DNA of 50,226 nt, from assembly GCA_963204815.1 (NCBI GenBank), contig CAUJHQ010000060.1, forward strand, positions 1-50,226. Direction: 5' to 3'. The notes under the pieces are model-generated. The model ran no database searches. It was not told the DNA's origin and saw only the letters and a list, made by a program, of their open reading frames with translations. The DNA comes from Pseudomonadota bacterium (GTDB taxonomy: Bacteria; Pseudomonadota; Gammaproteobacteria; Burkholderiales; Burkholderiaceae_C). A program made the translations under genes and the position numbers. Positions 15,624 to 23,873 of the stretch are shown here, one piece after another; the stretch's first letter is position 1, and each line of letters starts with the position of its first letter.

Positions 15624-17306
15624 TCACACTTCCGCGAGTTGGTAGGCCGGCCGCGGCGCGGCCGGTTCGGCCGGCGCGATCATGCCGCGCACGGTGTCGA
15701 CGATGCGCGCGGCGTCGGCCGGCAGCGCGTCGGCACGCCAGGCCACCGTGCCGTCGGGGCGCACCAGCACGAGCCGGCGCTGGTAAAGGGCTTCCGCCTC
15801 GGCGTGCTGGATGTCGACCACCTCCAGCGGCAGGCCGGCCGCCCGCGCTGCCGCCACCAGCGCATCGGCCGCCGGCGGCGCCGCGCCGAAGCGCAACAGC
15901 ACGAAGCTGCGGCCGAACAGGTCCAGCGTGGAGCGCCCCTCGGCGAGCCAGACGTGCGGCGCGCGCGAGCCCGGCCGTGCCGTCGGCGTGTAGCGCGCCA
16001 CCTCGTTGGGCGGCCGCGGCGTGCCGTCGGGCACGACGATGGCCGAGCCTTCGTAGACATAGCCCAGGTGGATGCCGACCGAGAACCACTCGCGCTTCAT
16101 CATGTCGGTGTAGCGCTGGCCGTATTCGCGGCGGGCAGCCTCGTTGTCGGGGCTGTCGGCGTCGAACACCGCGGGGTCGGGCTTCAGGATGCGCGGCGAC
16201 AGCATGCGGCGCAGGTTCTCGCTGGCCTCGGTGACGTTGCGCACCGCCACCGGTTGCTGCTCGGCTTCATAGGTGTCCAGCAGGTGCGGGCCGCCCCAGC
16301 CCTGCACGCAGGCCGCGAGCTTCCAGCTCAGGTTGACGGCATCGAGGATGCCGGTGTTCATGCCGAAGCCGCCGGTCGGCGAAGTCAGGTGCGCGGCGTC
16401 GCCGGCGATGAAGACACGGCCCTGGCGGTAGCGGTCGGCCACCAGCTGGCGCCGCACCCAGGGCAGCATCGACAGGATCTCGAAATCGAACTCGCGGCCC
16501 ACCGCGCGCACGATGGCGCGGCGCATCTCGTCTTCGGTGACCTGGCGCTTCTGCGCATCGCCGACGAGCGAGAAGCGCCACTGGTCGCGGCCGTTGATGG
16601 CCACCAGCGTGGCCCAGGTGCCTTCGGGGCCGATGAAGATGTAGCGGTAGGCGGGCTTCTTCGTGTGCAGCTTCTCCAGGCCGTCGCAGCGAAAGACGAC
16701 GTTGGTGGTGTAGCTGAGCACCGGCTCGCCGGACATGCCGATGCCCAGCGCCTGCCGCACGGCGCTGGCCCCGCCGTCGCATCCGACCAGGTACTGGGCT
16801 TCGAGCGTGCGGCGCTCGCCGGTCTCCGCGTCGCGCAGCGTGGCCACGACATGGTCGCCCCGGTCTTCGAAGGACTCCAGTTCGGCGTGGTACTGCAGGT
16901 CGACGTGGCCGGTGCTGCGAGCGAAGCGCGCGAGCACGGGGTCGAAGAAGTTCTGCGGGCAGCGCTCGCGCTTCTGCGGGCTCACCGGCGGGCACTTCTC
17001 GGCCGCCGGCGACGGGAAGGGTTCGCGCCCGAACTCGTGGCCGTTGAGGTCGGTGACCCAGGCGCAGTCCTGCGGGTGGTCGCGGTTGTAGCCGGCGCTC
17101 TCGACCCAGGGCACGATGCCCCAGCGGCGGCAGAACTCCATGCTGCGGATGCCCACCATGTCCATGCGCGGCTGGCCGATGCTGCCGTCGCCACGCTCGA
17201 CCAGCGTGCACTCCACGCCGCGCCAGCCCAGGTCGCCGGCCAGCGCCAGCCCCACCGGGCCGGCACCCACCACGAGCACCGGTACACGCTTCGTCATCAC
17301 GCTCAC
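15624..17306 (-). CDS. Group A flavoprotein aromatic monooxygenase
   Basis: Predicted 560-residue FAD/NAD(P)H hydroxylase of the PheA/TfdB/MhpA type. The three group A fingerprints are present: GAGPVGL (14-20) for FAD, GCDGGASAVR (175-184), and AGDAAHLTSPTGGFGMNTG (301-319). A thioredoxin-like C-terminal part follows from about residue 440. The gene directly precedes a gentisate-type dioxygenase, so it may hydroxylate a hydroxybenzoate (or related acid) to the ring-cleavage substrate. The frame opens with MSVMTKR; ATG four codons in is a possible alternative start. One base separates it from the acyl-CoA dehydrogenase stop, indicating an operon. Confidence 0.9.
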   Translation of the reverse strand: MSVMTKRVPVLVVGAGPVGLALAGDLGWRGVECTLVERGDGSIGQPRMDMVGIRSMEFCRRWGIVPWVESAGYNRDHPQDCAWVTDLNGHEFGREPFPSPAAEKCPPVSPQKRERCPQNFFDPVLARFARSTGHVDLQYHAELESFEDRGDHVVATLRDAETGERRTLEAQYLVGCDGGASAVRQALGIGMSGEPVLSYTTNVVFRCDGLEKLHTKKPAYRYIFIGPEGTWATLVAINGRDQWRFSLVGDAQKRQVTEDEMRRAIVRAVGREFDFEILSMLPWVRRQLVADRYRQGRVFIAGDAAHLTSPTGGFGMNTGILDAVNLSWKLAACVQGWGGPHLLDTYEAEQQPVAVRNVTEASENLRRMLSPRILKPDPAVFDADSPDNEAARREYGQRYTDMMKREWFSVGIHLGYVYEGSAIVVPDGTPRPPNEVARYTPTARPGSRAPHVWLAEGRSTLDLFGRSFVLLRFGAAPPAADALVAAARAAGLPLEVVDIQHAEAEALYQRRLVLVRPDGTVAWRADALPADAARIVDTVRGMIAPAEPAAPRPAYQLAEV

Positions 17307-17307
17307 C

Positions 17308-18450
17308 TCAACGCACCAGGTTGCGGCCGATCACCATGCGGTGGATCTCGTTCGTGCCTTCGATGATCTGCAGCACCTTGGCGTCGCGCATCATGCGCTC
17401 CAGCGGGTACTCCTTCGAGTAGCCGTTGCCGCCGAAGATCTGCACCGCCTCGGTCGTGACCTCCATCGCGACGTCGGTCACGTAGCACTTGCTCATCGAC
17501 GCGATGGTCTGCAGGCGGCTGTAGTCGCCGGCGTCGATCTCCTCGCAGATGCCGTAGAGCATCTGGCGCGCGGCTTCGAGCTTCATCGCCATGTCGGCCA
17601 GCTTGAACTGCATGCCCTGGAACTGCCCGATCGACTTGCCGAAAGCCTTGCGCTCCTTGCAGTAGGCCACCGACAGTTCGAACGCTTCCTGCGCCAGCCC
17701 GAGCGCCGACGCGCCGATGGTCGGCCGGTTCAGGTCGAGGATGCGCATGCAGGCGGTGAAGCCCTTGCCCTCTTCGCCCACCAGCGCGTCGGACGGCAGC
17801 ACCATGTTCTCGAAGTAGAGCTCGTTGTTGGGCGCGCCGTTGCGGCCCATCTTGCGTTCCTTGCGGCCGACGCGGAAGCCCGGCGTCTTCGTGTCGACGA
17901 GGAAGGCGCTGATGTTCTCGTGCGCGGGGCCGTCGCCGGTCTTCGCGAACAGCAGCACGTAGTCAGCCACCTCGCCCCAGGTGATCCAGTTCTTCATGCC
18001 GTTGACGACGTACGAGCCGTCGGCCTGGCGCACGGCGCGCGTCTTCATGCCGGCGACGTCGGAGCCGGCCTGCGGCTCGGTCATCGCGACCGCCGCCACG
18101 ACCTGGCCGCTGGCCGACAGACGCAGGTACTTCTCCTTCTGCGCTTCGGTGCCGAAGTGCATGACCGGCAGGATCAGGCCGATCGAGTTGTTGCACACCA
18201 GCGTGCTGGCGGCCAGCGAGCCGCGCGCCGTCTCCTCCTTCGCGATGCAGACCGAGACGAGGTCGCCGCCGGGGCCGCCGTATTCCTCGGGCACCCACAT
18301 CTGCAGCAGGCCCATCTCGCCGAAGAGCTTCTTCCATTCGACGGGGAAACGGTCGTTGTCGTCGACCTCGCCGGCGATGGGCTTGATCTGTTCGTTCGTC
18401 ATGCGGCGCAGCGAGTCGCGCAGCGCGGTCTGTTCTTCGGTGAAACGCAT
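17308..18450 (-). CDS. Acyl-CoA dehydrogenase (short/branched-chain type)
   Basis: Predicted 380-residue FAD-dependent acyl-CoA dehydrogenase. The FAD-contact stretches TEPQAGSD and NWITWGEVADYV are present, and the C-terminal IIEGTNEIHRMVIGR contains the catalytic Glu position of the SCAD type. It would introduce an alpha,beta double bond into an acyl-CoA and pass electrons to ETF. It is close in sequence to the dehydrogenase at 29996. ATG 18450 follows CGGAG and its own promoter with an operator at 18511, so it starts the minus-strand transcript that runs into the ring-cleavage genes. Confidence 0.93.
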   Translation of the reverse strand: MRFTEEQTALRDSLRRMTNEQIKPIAGEVDDNDRFPVEWKKLFGEMGLLQMWVPEEYGGPGGDLVSVCIAKEETARGSLAASTLVCNNSIGLILPVMHFGTEAQKEKYLRLSASGQVVAAVAMTEPQAGSDVAGMKTRAVRQADGSYVVNGMKNWITWGEVADYVLLFAKTGDGPAHENISAFLVDTKTPGFRVGRKERKMGRNGAPNNELYFENMVLPSDALVGEEGKGFTACMRILDLNRPTIGASALGLAQEAFELSVAYCKERKAFGKSIGQFQGMQFKLADMAMKLEAARQMLYGICEEIDAGDYSRLQTIASMSKCYVTDVAMEVTTEAVQIFGGNGYSKEYPLERMMRDAKVLQIIEGTNEIHRMVIGRNLVR

Positions 18451-18502
18451 CGTGGGGCTCCGGGTGGCGGGGGTGGCATAAAGGGTCAGAGGGGATCGGT
18501 GG

Positions 18503-18531
18503 ACTTTAATGGTCCATCCATTCAACGTCAA
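18503..18531 (-). promoter_or_regulatory. Promoter with operator before the acyl-CoA dehydrogenase at 17308
   Basis: On the minus strand TTGACG (bases 18526-18531), 17 bases, TAAAGT (18503-18508). The spacer contains AATGG-N5-CCATT (plus-strand 18508-18522), a variant of the common operator in which the central TA is inverted to AT. The site lies within the promoter, so binding would block polymerase. The -35 box touches the stop of the upstream flavoprotein gene. Confidence 0.55.
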
Positions 18532-19952
18532 CCGGATGAACCGCCATCGGACACGGCCACGCCGGCGCGCGCCGCCGCGTCGGCTGCGGCGATGCGGCCG
18601 AACACACAGCCCTTGCCGAGCGACGAGCCGCTCATGTAGGTCTCGCCGTGGAAGCCGCCGACCAGCTCGCCCATCGCGTACAGCCCGGGGATGACGCGGC
18701 CGAAGACGTCGAGCACGCGGCCCGTGGTGTCGGTGCGCAACCCGCAGTAGGTGGACGTGAGGCCGGTCGTGCAGGCGATGCCGTAGAACGGGCCGCGCTC
18801 GACGCGGGTCGGCCGGCCGAAGCCGGTGCTGAGCGAAGTGCGGCCCCATTCGTCGGGCTCGCGGCCGTCGCAGGCGGCGTTGTAGCGCTCGACGGTGCGC
18901 TGCAGCCTCGCCGCATCGATGCCGAGTTCGCCCGCCAGCGCGGCCAGCGTCGGCGCCGTGCGCAGCTGGCCGGCGGCCAGCGCGGCGGCGTAGTCGGCCA
19001 CGCTGGGCAGCGGCGACGACTGGTCCATGACCTGCTGGTCGAAGACCTGGAAGGCGACGGCGCCGTCCTGCTGCAGGCAGCGGTCGCCGATCACCTTGTA
19101 CGACACCGACTCGTCGACGAAGCGCCGCCCGCCGCGGTTGACGACGATGGCGCCGCGGTACATGGCCGACACGATGCGCGGCGCGCGTCCCTCGTGGCCC
19201 GGCGCGGGCGCTTCGACCGGCGCGCCGAAGGTGCCCTTTGCGTGGCCCATGTCGACGAGGTCGGCGCCCAGCGCCCAGGCCATGCGCAGGCCGTCGCCGG
19301 TGTTGCCCTCGCCGCCCATCGGCCGCGCCGCGCGCAGCTCGGGTGCGAAACGCTCGACGAGGTCGGCCGCGCGCGAGAAGCCGCCGGTGGCAAGCACGAC
19401 GCCGCCGCGCGCCCGCAGCGGCGTGCCGTCCGCCAGTTCGACGCCGACGACGCGGCGCGCGTCGCCCTCGCCTTCGGTGAGCAGCCGGCGCGCCGCCGCG
19501 TGGGTGCGGAAGTCGACCCGGCCGCTGGCCAGCGCGTGGCGGTGCAGCAGCGCCAGCGCCGCCTTCGGGTCGGTGCCGTGGTTGCGCGGCACCGACTGGC
19601 TGCCGCTCAGCGAGACCTGGTCGAACGGAATGCCCAGGCCCTGCAGCCAGCGGTAGGCGTCGTGCTGGCGCACGGCGTACTCGTGCACCAGCGCGCGGTC
19701 GTTGCGGTAGCGGCCGGCCTTCATCAGGTCTTCTTCCAGCAGCTCGGCGCTGTCGGCGATGCCGCGCTCGCGCTGGATGTCGGTGCCGGCGAACGCCAAG
19801 GCGCCGCCGCACATGGCCGTGCTGCCGCCGTACTGCCCGGTCTTCTCCAGCAGCGCGACACGCGCACCGGCCTGCGCACCGGCCAGCGCCGTGCAGTGGC
19901 CCGCCATGCCGGCGCCGACGGCCACGAGGTCGAAGTCCGTGGCGGCGCTCAT
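18528..19952 (-). CDS. FAD-dependent fumarate reductase/ketosteroid dehydrogenase-type flavoprotein
   Basis: Predicted 474-residue FAD_binding_2 flavoprotein. GAGMAG (13-18) and the following ALLEKTGQYGGSTAMCGG bind FAD; near the C-terminus HGETYMSGSSLGKGCVFGR is the family closing motif. Relatives include soluble fumarate reductases, tricarballylate dehydrogenase and 3-ketosteroid 1-dehydrogenase, so it probably introduces or removes a C=C next to a carbonyl or carboxyl. No signal peptide or heme motif is seen. ATG 19952 overlaps the Bug gene stop (ATGA), so uptake and dehydrogenation appear linked. Confidence 0.88.
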   Translation of the reverse strand: MSAATDFDLVAVGAGMAGHCTALAGAQAGARVALLEKTGQYGGSTAMCGGALAFAGTDIQRERGIADSAELLEEDLMKAGRYRNDRALVHEYAVRQHDAYRWLQGLGIPFDQVSLSGSQSVPRNHGTDPKAALALLHRHALASGRVDFRTHAAARRLLTEGEGDARRVVGVELADGTPLRARGGVVLATGGFSRAADLVERFAPELRAARPMGGEGNTGDGLRMAWALGADLVDMGHAKGTFGAPVEAPAPGHEGRAPRIVSAMYRGAIVVNRGGRRFVDESVSYKVIGDRCLQQDGAVAFQVFDQQVMDQSSPLPSVADYAAALAAGQLRTAPTLAALAGELGIDAARLQRTVERYNAACDGREPDEWGRTSLSTGFGRPTRVERGPFYGIACTTGLTSTYCGLRTDTTGRVLDVFGRVIPGLYAMGELVGGFHGETYMSGSSLGKGCVFGRIAAADAAARAGVAVSDGGSSG

Positions 19953-20941
19953 TCGGCCTTCACCCCGACCTGGCGCACCACTTTCTGGAACTCGGCCGAC
20001 TCGCGCTCCAGCGCGGGGGCGATGGCCGCCGGCGTGTTCGCCTCGGTCGGCACTTCGCCGCCGAGTTCGCGCATCTTCGCGGCGAACTCGGGCTCCGCCA
20101 TGATCTTGCGCACCAGCCGGTTCAGCTGCTCCAGCGTGGCCGGCGGCAGGCGCGCCGGCGCGAAGAGGCCGAACCAGACGTCGAGGTCGAGGCCCTTCAA
20201 GCCCTGCTCGGCCATGGCCGGCACCTGCGGGAACAGGGCGGTGCGCTTCGCACTCATCACCGCCAGCGGGCGCAGACGGCCGCCTTCGAGGTTGCCCTTG
20301 GCGTCGTTGCCGGTGGCCAGTGCCCACTGGATGTCACCCGCCAGCAGGGCCTGCAGCGTGCCCGGCGTGCCCTTGTACGGCACGTGCACGAAGGCCGTGC
20401 CGGCGGTGGCGTTCAGCATCTCCGCGCCCAGGTGCGACAGCGCCCCCACGCCCGAGGACCCGTACGCCAGCGGCGCGCCCGCGGCGGGCTTGCCGCGCTC
20501 CAGCAGGTCGGCCATCGTCTTGAACGGCGAGTTCGTCGACACCACCAGCAGGAAGGGGCTGCGGAACACCATCGCCACCGGCACCAGGTCGGTCATCTTG
20601 TAGCCGATGTCCTTGTTGACGTGCGGCACCACGGTGATCGGCCCTCCGGGCACCAGCACCAGCGTGTGGCCGTCGGGCTCCGCCTTGGCGACGAAGGCGG
20701 TGCCGAGCCCGCCGCCGGCGCCGGGGCGGTTGTCGACGATCACCTGCTGGCCGGTGTCTTCGGCCATGCGGCGCGCCAGGATGCGGCCGACGACATCGGT
20801 CGCGCCGCCCGGCGGGAACGGGATCACCAGGCGGATCGGCTTGCTCGGGAAGGCCTGGGCCTGGGCCGGGCCGGCGTTCAGCGCGAGGCCGAAGGCGATG
20901 GCGGCAAGGCCGAGGGCGGCGTGGCGGCGGGTATGGCGCAT
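19949..20941 (-). CDS. Bug/TctC-family periplasmic substrate-binding protein
   Basis: Predicted 330-residue exported binding protein. Signal peptide MRHTRRHAALGLAAIAFG.. ends at AQA-QAFP near residue 29. Family markers are PSKPIRLVIPFPPGGATDVV, AEPDGHTLVL and HVPYKGTPG. ATG 20941 has AGGAG upstream; an earlier in-frame codon would start within the promoter. It is divergent from another Bug gene at 21120, and each has its own operator copy. No permease genes are nearby. The ligand is probably a carboxylate; the downstream flavoprotein may act on it. Confidence 0.92.
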   Translation of the reverse strand: MRHTRRHAALGLAAIAFGLALNAGPAQAQAFPSKPIRLVIPFPPGGATDVVGRILARRMAEDTGQQVIVDNRPGAGGGLGTAFVAKAEPDGHTLVLVPGGPITVVPHVNKDIGYKMTDLVPVAMVFRSPFLLVVSTNSPFKTMADLLERGKPAAGAPLAYGSSGVGALSHLGAEMLNATAGTAFVHVPYKGTPGTLQALLAGDIQWALATGNDAKGNLEGGRLRPLAVMSAKRTALFPQVPAMAEQGLKGLDLDVWFGLFAPARLPPATLEQLNRLVRKIMAEPEFAAKMRELGGEVPTEANTPAAIAPALERESAEFQKVVRQVGVKAE

Positions 20942-20992
20942 GCGGTCTCCTGATGCGGTGGAAGCCGGTCGCCACCGGCGACCGAGCATTAA

Positions 20993-21031
20993 TGGTCCTA
21001 CCAGTATTCGACCGCGACGCCCGCGCGGCAA
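20993..21031 (-). promoter_or_regulatory. Promoter with FadR-type operator for the Bug/flavoprotein pair
   Basis: On the minus strand TTGCCG (bases 21026-21031), 17 bases, AATACT (21003-21008), followed at once by GGTAGGACC; the full repeat is TGGTCCTACCA at 20993-21003 on the plus strand. The geometry equals that at 8078-8115. Confidence 0.62.
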
Positions 21032-21051
21032 GCGGGAGAGCCCCATCGGGG

Positions 21052-21091
21052 TGGACCCGGGTTGACCACGATTTCAAAATGGTCCTACCAT
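21052..21091 (+). promoter_or_regulatory. Promoter with FadR-type operator for the Bug gene at 21120
   Basis: TGGACC (21052-21057), 17 bases, CAAAAT (21075-21080), followed at once by GGTCCTACC; the symmetrical unit ATGGTCCTACCAT spans 21079-21091. An alternative reading uses TTGACC (21062-21067) with TACCAT as the -10. The core is identical to the divergent site at 20994-21002. Confidence 0.62.
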
Positions 21092-21119
21092 TCAACGCCT
21101 CATCCCCGGAGCCACCCCG

Positions 21120-22103
21120 ATGCCGACCGACCGCCGCCGCGCGCTTGCCCGCACCTTGCCGTTCGCCCTCGGCGCCAGCCTGCTGCTTGCCGGCCTGCCG
21201 GCAATGGCGCAGACCTGGCCGTCCAAGCAGATCCGCCTCGTCGTCAACTTCGCCGCCGGCGGCACCACCGACGTGATGGCGCGCGCGCTCGCCAAGCCGC
21301 TGTCGGCCGCGCTCGGCCAGCCGGTGGTCGTCGAGAACCGCACCGGCGCACTCGGCGCCATCGGCGCTGCCGAGGTGGCGCGCGCCGCGCCCGACGGCTA
21401 CACGATCCTGCTCACCACCCAGGGCTCGCTGACCGAGATCCCGGTGCTGTCGCCGCAGACCCCGTACGACCCCGTGGCCGCGTTCGCGCCGGTCACGCTC
21501 GTCGGCGAATCGCCGCTGGTGCTGTTCGCCCACCCGAGCTTTCCCGCCAACGACGTGAAGGGCCTCGTCGAATACGCGCGCACGCGGCCCGAAGGCGTGG
21601 ACATCGCCGTCACCGGATCGAGCGTGAAGATGGGCGCCTACGCGCTGGCTGGCGCCGGCAACTTCAAGCTGCAGCAGATTCCGTACAACGGCCAGGGGCC
21701 GGCGCTGAACGCCGCGCTCGGCGGCCACACCACGCTGGCGCTGAACACCAGCTCGACGGCGCTGATGCAGCACGTGCAGGCCGGGCGCCTGAAGCTGCTG
21801 GGCGTGGGCAGCGAGACGCCGTACAAGCTGATGCCCGGCGTGCCCACGGTGGCGCAGGTGCTGCCGGGCTACAGCGCCAAGGCCTGGTGGGGCATCTTCG
21901 CGCCCGCCGGCACGCCCGCCGAAGCCGTCAACAAGCTGAACCAGGCCTTCAAGCACGCCCTCGCCGAGCCGGGCATGGAAGAACTCTTCACGGCCAACGC
22001 GGTGGTCGTCACCACCAGCACGCCGGCCGAGCTGAAGGCCATCGTCGCCAAGGGCCTGGACACGACGAAGACACTCGTCGCCCGGTACGGCATCAAGGAG
22101 TAA
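21120..22103 (+). CDS. Bug/TctC-family periplasmic substrate-binding protein
   Basis: Predicted 327-residue exported receptor. A hydrophobic signal peptide ends at AMA-QTWP near residue 30. Markers: WPSKQIRLVVNFAAGGTTDV, AAPDGYTILL and QIPYNGQGP in place of the usual HVPYKG. The start ATG 21120 is preceded by CGGAG and lies 29 bases after the operator. It stands alone on the plus strand and converges with the enoyl-CoA hydratase gene. As with the other Bug proteins here, the membrane partner must be encoded elsewhere or the protein acts otherwise, for example in sensing. Confidence 0.92.
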   Translation: MPTDRRRALARTLPFALGASLLLAGLPAMAQTWPSKQIRLVVNFAAGGTTDVMARALAKPLSAALGQPVVVENRTGALGAIGAAEVARAAPDGYTILLTTQGSLTEIPVLSPQTPYDPVAAFAPVTLVGESPLVLFAHPSFPANDVKGLVEYARTRPEGVDIAVTGSSVKMGAYALAGAGNFKLQQIPYNGQGPALNAALGGHTTLALNTSSTALMQHVQAGRLKLLGVGSETPYKLMPGVPTVAQVLPGYSAKAWWGIFAPAGTPAEAVNKLNQAFKHALAEPGMEELFTANAVVVTTSTPAELKAIVAKGLDTTKTLVARYGIKE

Positions 22104-22112
22104 TGGGCGCCC

Positions 22113-22883
22113 TCAGCGGCCGCTGAACACCGGCGGCCGCTTCTCGAAGAAGGCGCGGATGCCTTCGGCCTTGTCCTCGGTGGCGCACAGCAGCTGCAGC
22201 GACTTGTGCTCCAGGCGCAGCGCGGCATCGAGCGAGCAGTCGGCGCCTGCGTTCACCACCTCGCGGATCTGGCGCACGGCCAGCGGCGGCATCGCCGAGA
22301 TGCGCGACGCCAGCGCAATCGCGGCGGCGTCCACCTGGTCGTCGGGCACCACCTCGCTGACGATGCCCAGCGCCAGCGCGTCGGCGGCCGTGAGCGCGTC
22401 GCCGGTCAGCAGCAGCTTCAGCGTGCGCTGGCGGCCGACCAGACGCAGCAGGCGCTGCGTGCCGCCGCCGCCCGGCATCAGGCCGACCTTGATCTCGGGC
22501 AGGCCGAAGCGCGCGTTCTCGCCGGCGACGATGAGGTCGGCGTGCAGCGCCAGTTCGAAGCCGCCGCCGAAGGCCAGGCCGCGCACCGCCGCCACCCAGG
22601 GCGTCTGCAGGCGGCCGATGGCGTTCCACAGGCTGAGCGTGTCGCGCAGCACCATGTCGACGGCCGTGGCGCTGCCGATCTCGGCGAGGTCGGCGCCGGC
22701 GGCGAAGACCTTGGGCGCGCCGGCGAGCACGATGGCGCGCACCTCGGTGTCGGCGTCCAGCGCCTGCAGCGCCGCGATCATCTCGCGCCGCAGCGCCACG
22801 CTGAGCGCGTTGCGCTTCTCCGGCCGGTCGATGCGGACCAGGCCCACCTGCGGTGCGGGCCGCTCGATACGGATGTCGCCCAT
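22113..22883 (-). CDS. Enoyl-CoA hydratase/isomerase (crotonase family)
   Basis: Predicted 256-residue crotonase-fold enzyme. Oxyanion-hole stretches are FAAGADLAEI and AFGGGFELALHADL. The Glu in FGLPEIKVGLMPGGGGTQRLL matches Glu144 of rat hydratase, but the second catalytic Glu (Glu164 position, in RTLKLLLTG) looks replaced by Lys by eye alignment, so an isomerase or other crotonase reaction is possible. ATG 22883 starts two bases after the stop of the regulator gene, so both are probably on one transcript. Likely step: hydration or isomerisation of an unsaturated acyl-CoA from the nearby dehydrogenases. Confidence 0.88.
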   Translation of the reverse strand: MGDIRIERPAPQVGLVRIDRPEKRNALSVALRREMIAALQALDADTEVRAIVLAGAPKVFAAGADLAEIGSATAVDMVLRDTLSLWNAIGRLQTPWVAAVRGLAFGGGFELALHADLIVAGENARFGLPEIKVGLMPGGGGTQRLLRLVGRQRTLKLLLTGDALTAADALALGIVSEVVPDDQVDAAAIALASRISAMPPLAVRQIREVVNAGADCSLDAALRLEHKSLQLLCATEDKAEGIRAFFEKRPPVFSGR

Positions 22884-22885
22884 GC

Positions 22886-23707
22886 TCAGGCCTTGCGCGG
22901 CCGCGCCGCCTTCTTCGCCGGCGCCGGTGCCGGGGCGGCGGCACCCTTCGCCCAGGGCTTCTGCTCCAGGTACTCGTTCAGGTTTCGCAGGTGCGCCGTC
23001 ATCGCGGCGCAGGCCTTGTCGGCTTCGCCGGCGCGCAGGTGGCGCAGCACCTTGCGCCGCACCTGGATGATCTCGGGCATCGGCTGCGGGTCGATGCGCG
23101 CCAGCAGCGTGCGCACGATCTCCGACAGCGCGTCGATCAGCATCACCATCACCTCGTTGTGCGTGGCCTTGGCGAGCAGGCGGTAGAACTCGGTCAGGGC
23201 GCGCGTGTTGCGCGAGCCGCGGCCCTTCTTGAAGAGCTCGGCATGGTGGTCGATGTCGGCGCCGATGGCGTCCAGTTCCTCCGGCGTGGCGCGCTGGCAG
23301 GCCAGCCGGATGGCGACGCAGGTGAGCTCGATGCGCGCCTCGGTCACGTTCTCGGTCGGCACCTGGCCGAGCGAGACCATGTCGCGCACCGCCTGCGTGA
23401 TGCCCTCGGTGCCGGACGACTTGATGAAGAAGCCGCCGTTGGCGCCGGTGCGCGCCTCGACGAGGCCGGCCAGTTCCAGGCTGCGCAGCGCCTCGCGCAC
23501 GCCGCTGCGGCTGATGTCGAACTGCTCGGCCAGCTCGCGTTCGCCGGGCAGGCGCTGGCCGGGCTGCAGCGTGCCGTCGGCCACCTGCCGGCGCACCTGG
23601 TCGCAGACGGCCTCGAAGGCGCGGCGCGTGCGCACCGGCAGGAACTGCGGGCCGTTGCCTTCGCTGGGGCGGCGGGCGGCCGGGGTGTTCGCGGGCGTGG
23701 GCGACAT
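22886..23707 (-). CDS. FadR-type GntR transcriptional regulator
   Basis: Predicted 273-residue regulator. The winged helix spans about residues 28-97 (PGERELAEQFDISRSGVREALRSL region), the FCD domain about 115-247. The family metal site is degenerate: FYRLLA lacks the first His and RRKVL lacks the second, with one His left at 239. This suggests a ligand held without metal. The C-terminus (251-273) is Lys/Ala/Pro-rich, as in the regulator at 10670. The N-terminus adds about 25 polar residues. The gene is divergent from the eight-gene catabolic operon at 23874, with an operator copy between them. It is a good candidate for controlling that operon and itself. Confidence 0.92.
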   Translation of the reverse strand: MSPTPANTPAARRPSEGNGPQFLPVRTRRAFEAVCDQVRRQVADGTLQPGQRLPGERELAEQFDISRSGVREALRSLELAGLVEARTGANGGFFIKSSGTEGITQAVRDMVSLGQVPTENVTEARIELTCVAIRLACQRATPEELDAIGADIDHHAELFKKGRGSRNTRALTEFYRLLAKATHNEVMVMLIDALSEIVRTLLARIDPQPMPEIIQVRRKVLRHLRAGEADKACAAMTAHLRNLNEYLEQKPWAKGAAAPAPAPAKKAARPRKA

Positions 23708-23814
23708 GGGGCGGTTCTCCTGGCCGGTCGGCCCGCCGTCGCTCGCCGGCGGCGCCCGTCCTGCCTGCCAAGGATGCTACCCGAGCCCGACCTCGGCATC
23801 CCGACAAACGCTGA

Positions 23815-23844
23815 TTGGTTGAACTTTTGACATTGCACTACACT
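23815..23844 (+). promoter_or_regulatory. Promoter with degenerate FadR-type operator for the 23874 operon
   Basis: TTGGTT (23815-23820), 18 bases, TACACT (23839-23844). The half-degenerate repeat GGTTGAACT (23817-23825) covers the -35 box. It lies between the second regulator gene and the acyl-CoA dehydrogenase operon, so it could serve both directions. This is the weakest member of the set. Confidence 0.42.
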
Positions 23845-23873
23845 GCAGGCTCCCCGGAGTTGACGACACGCCC

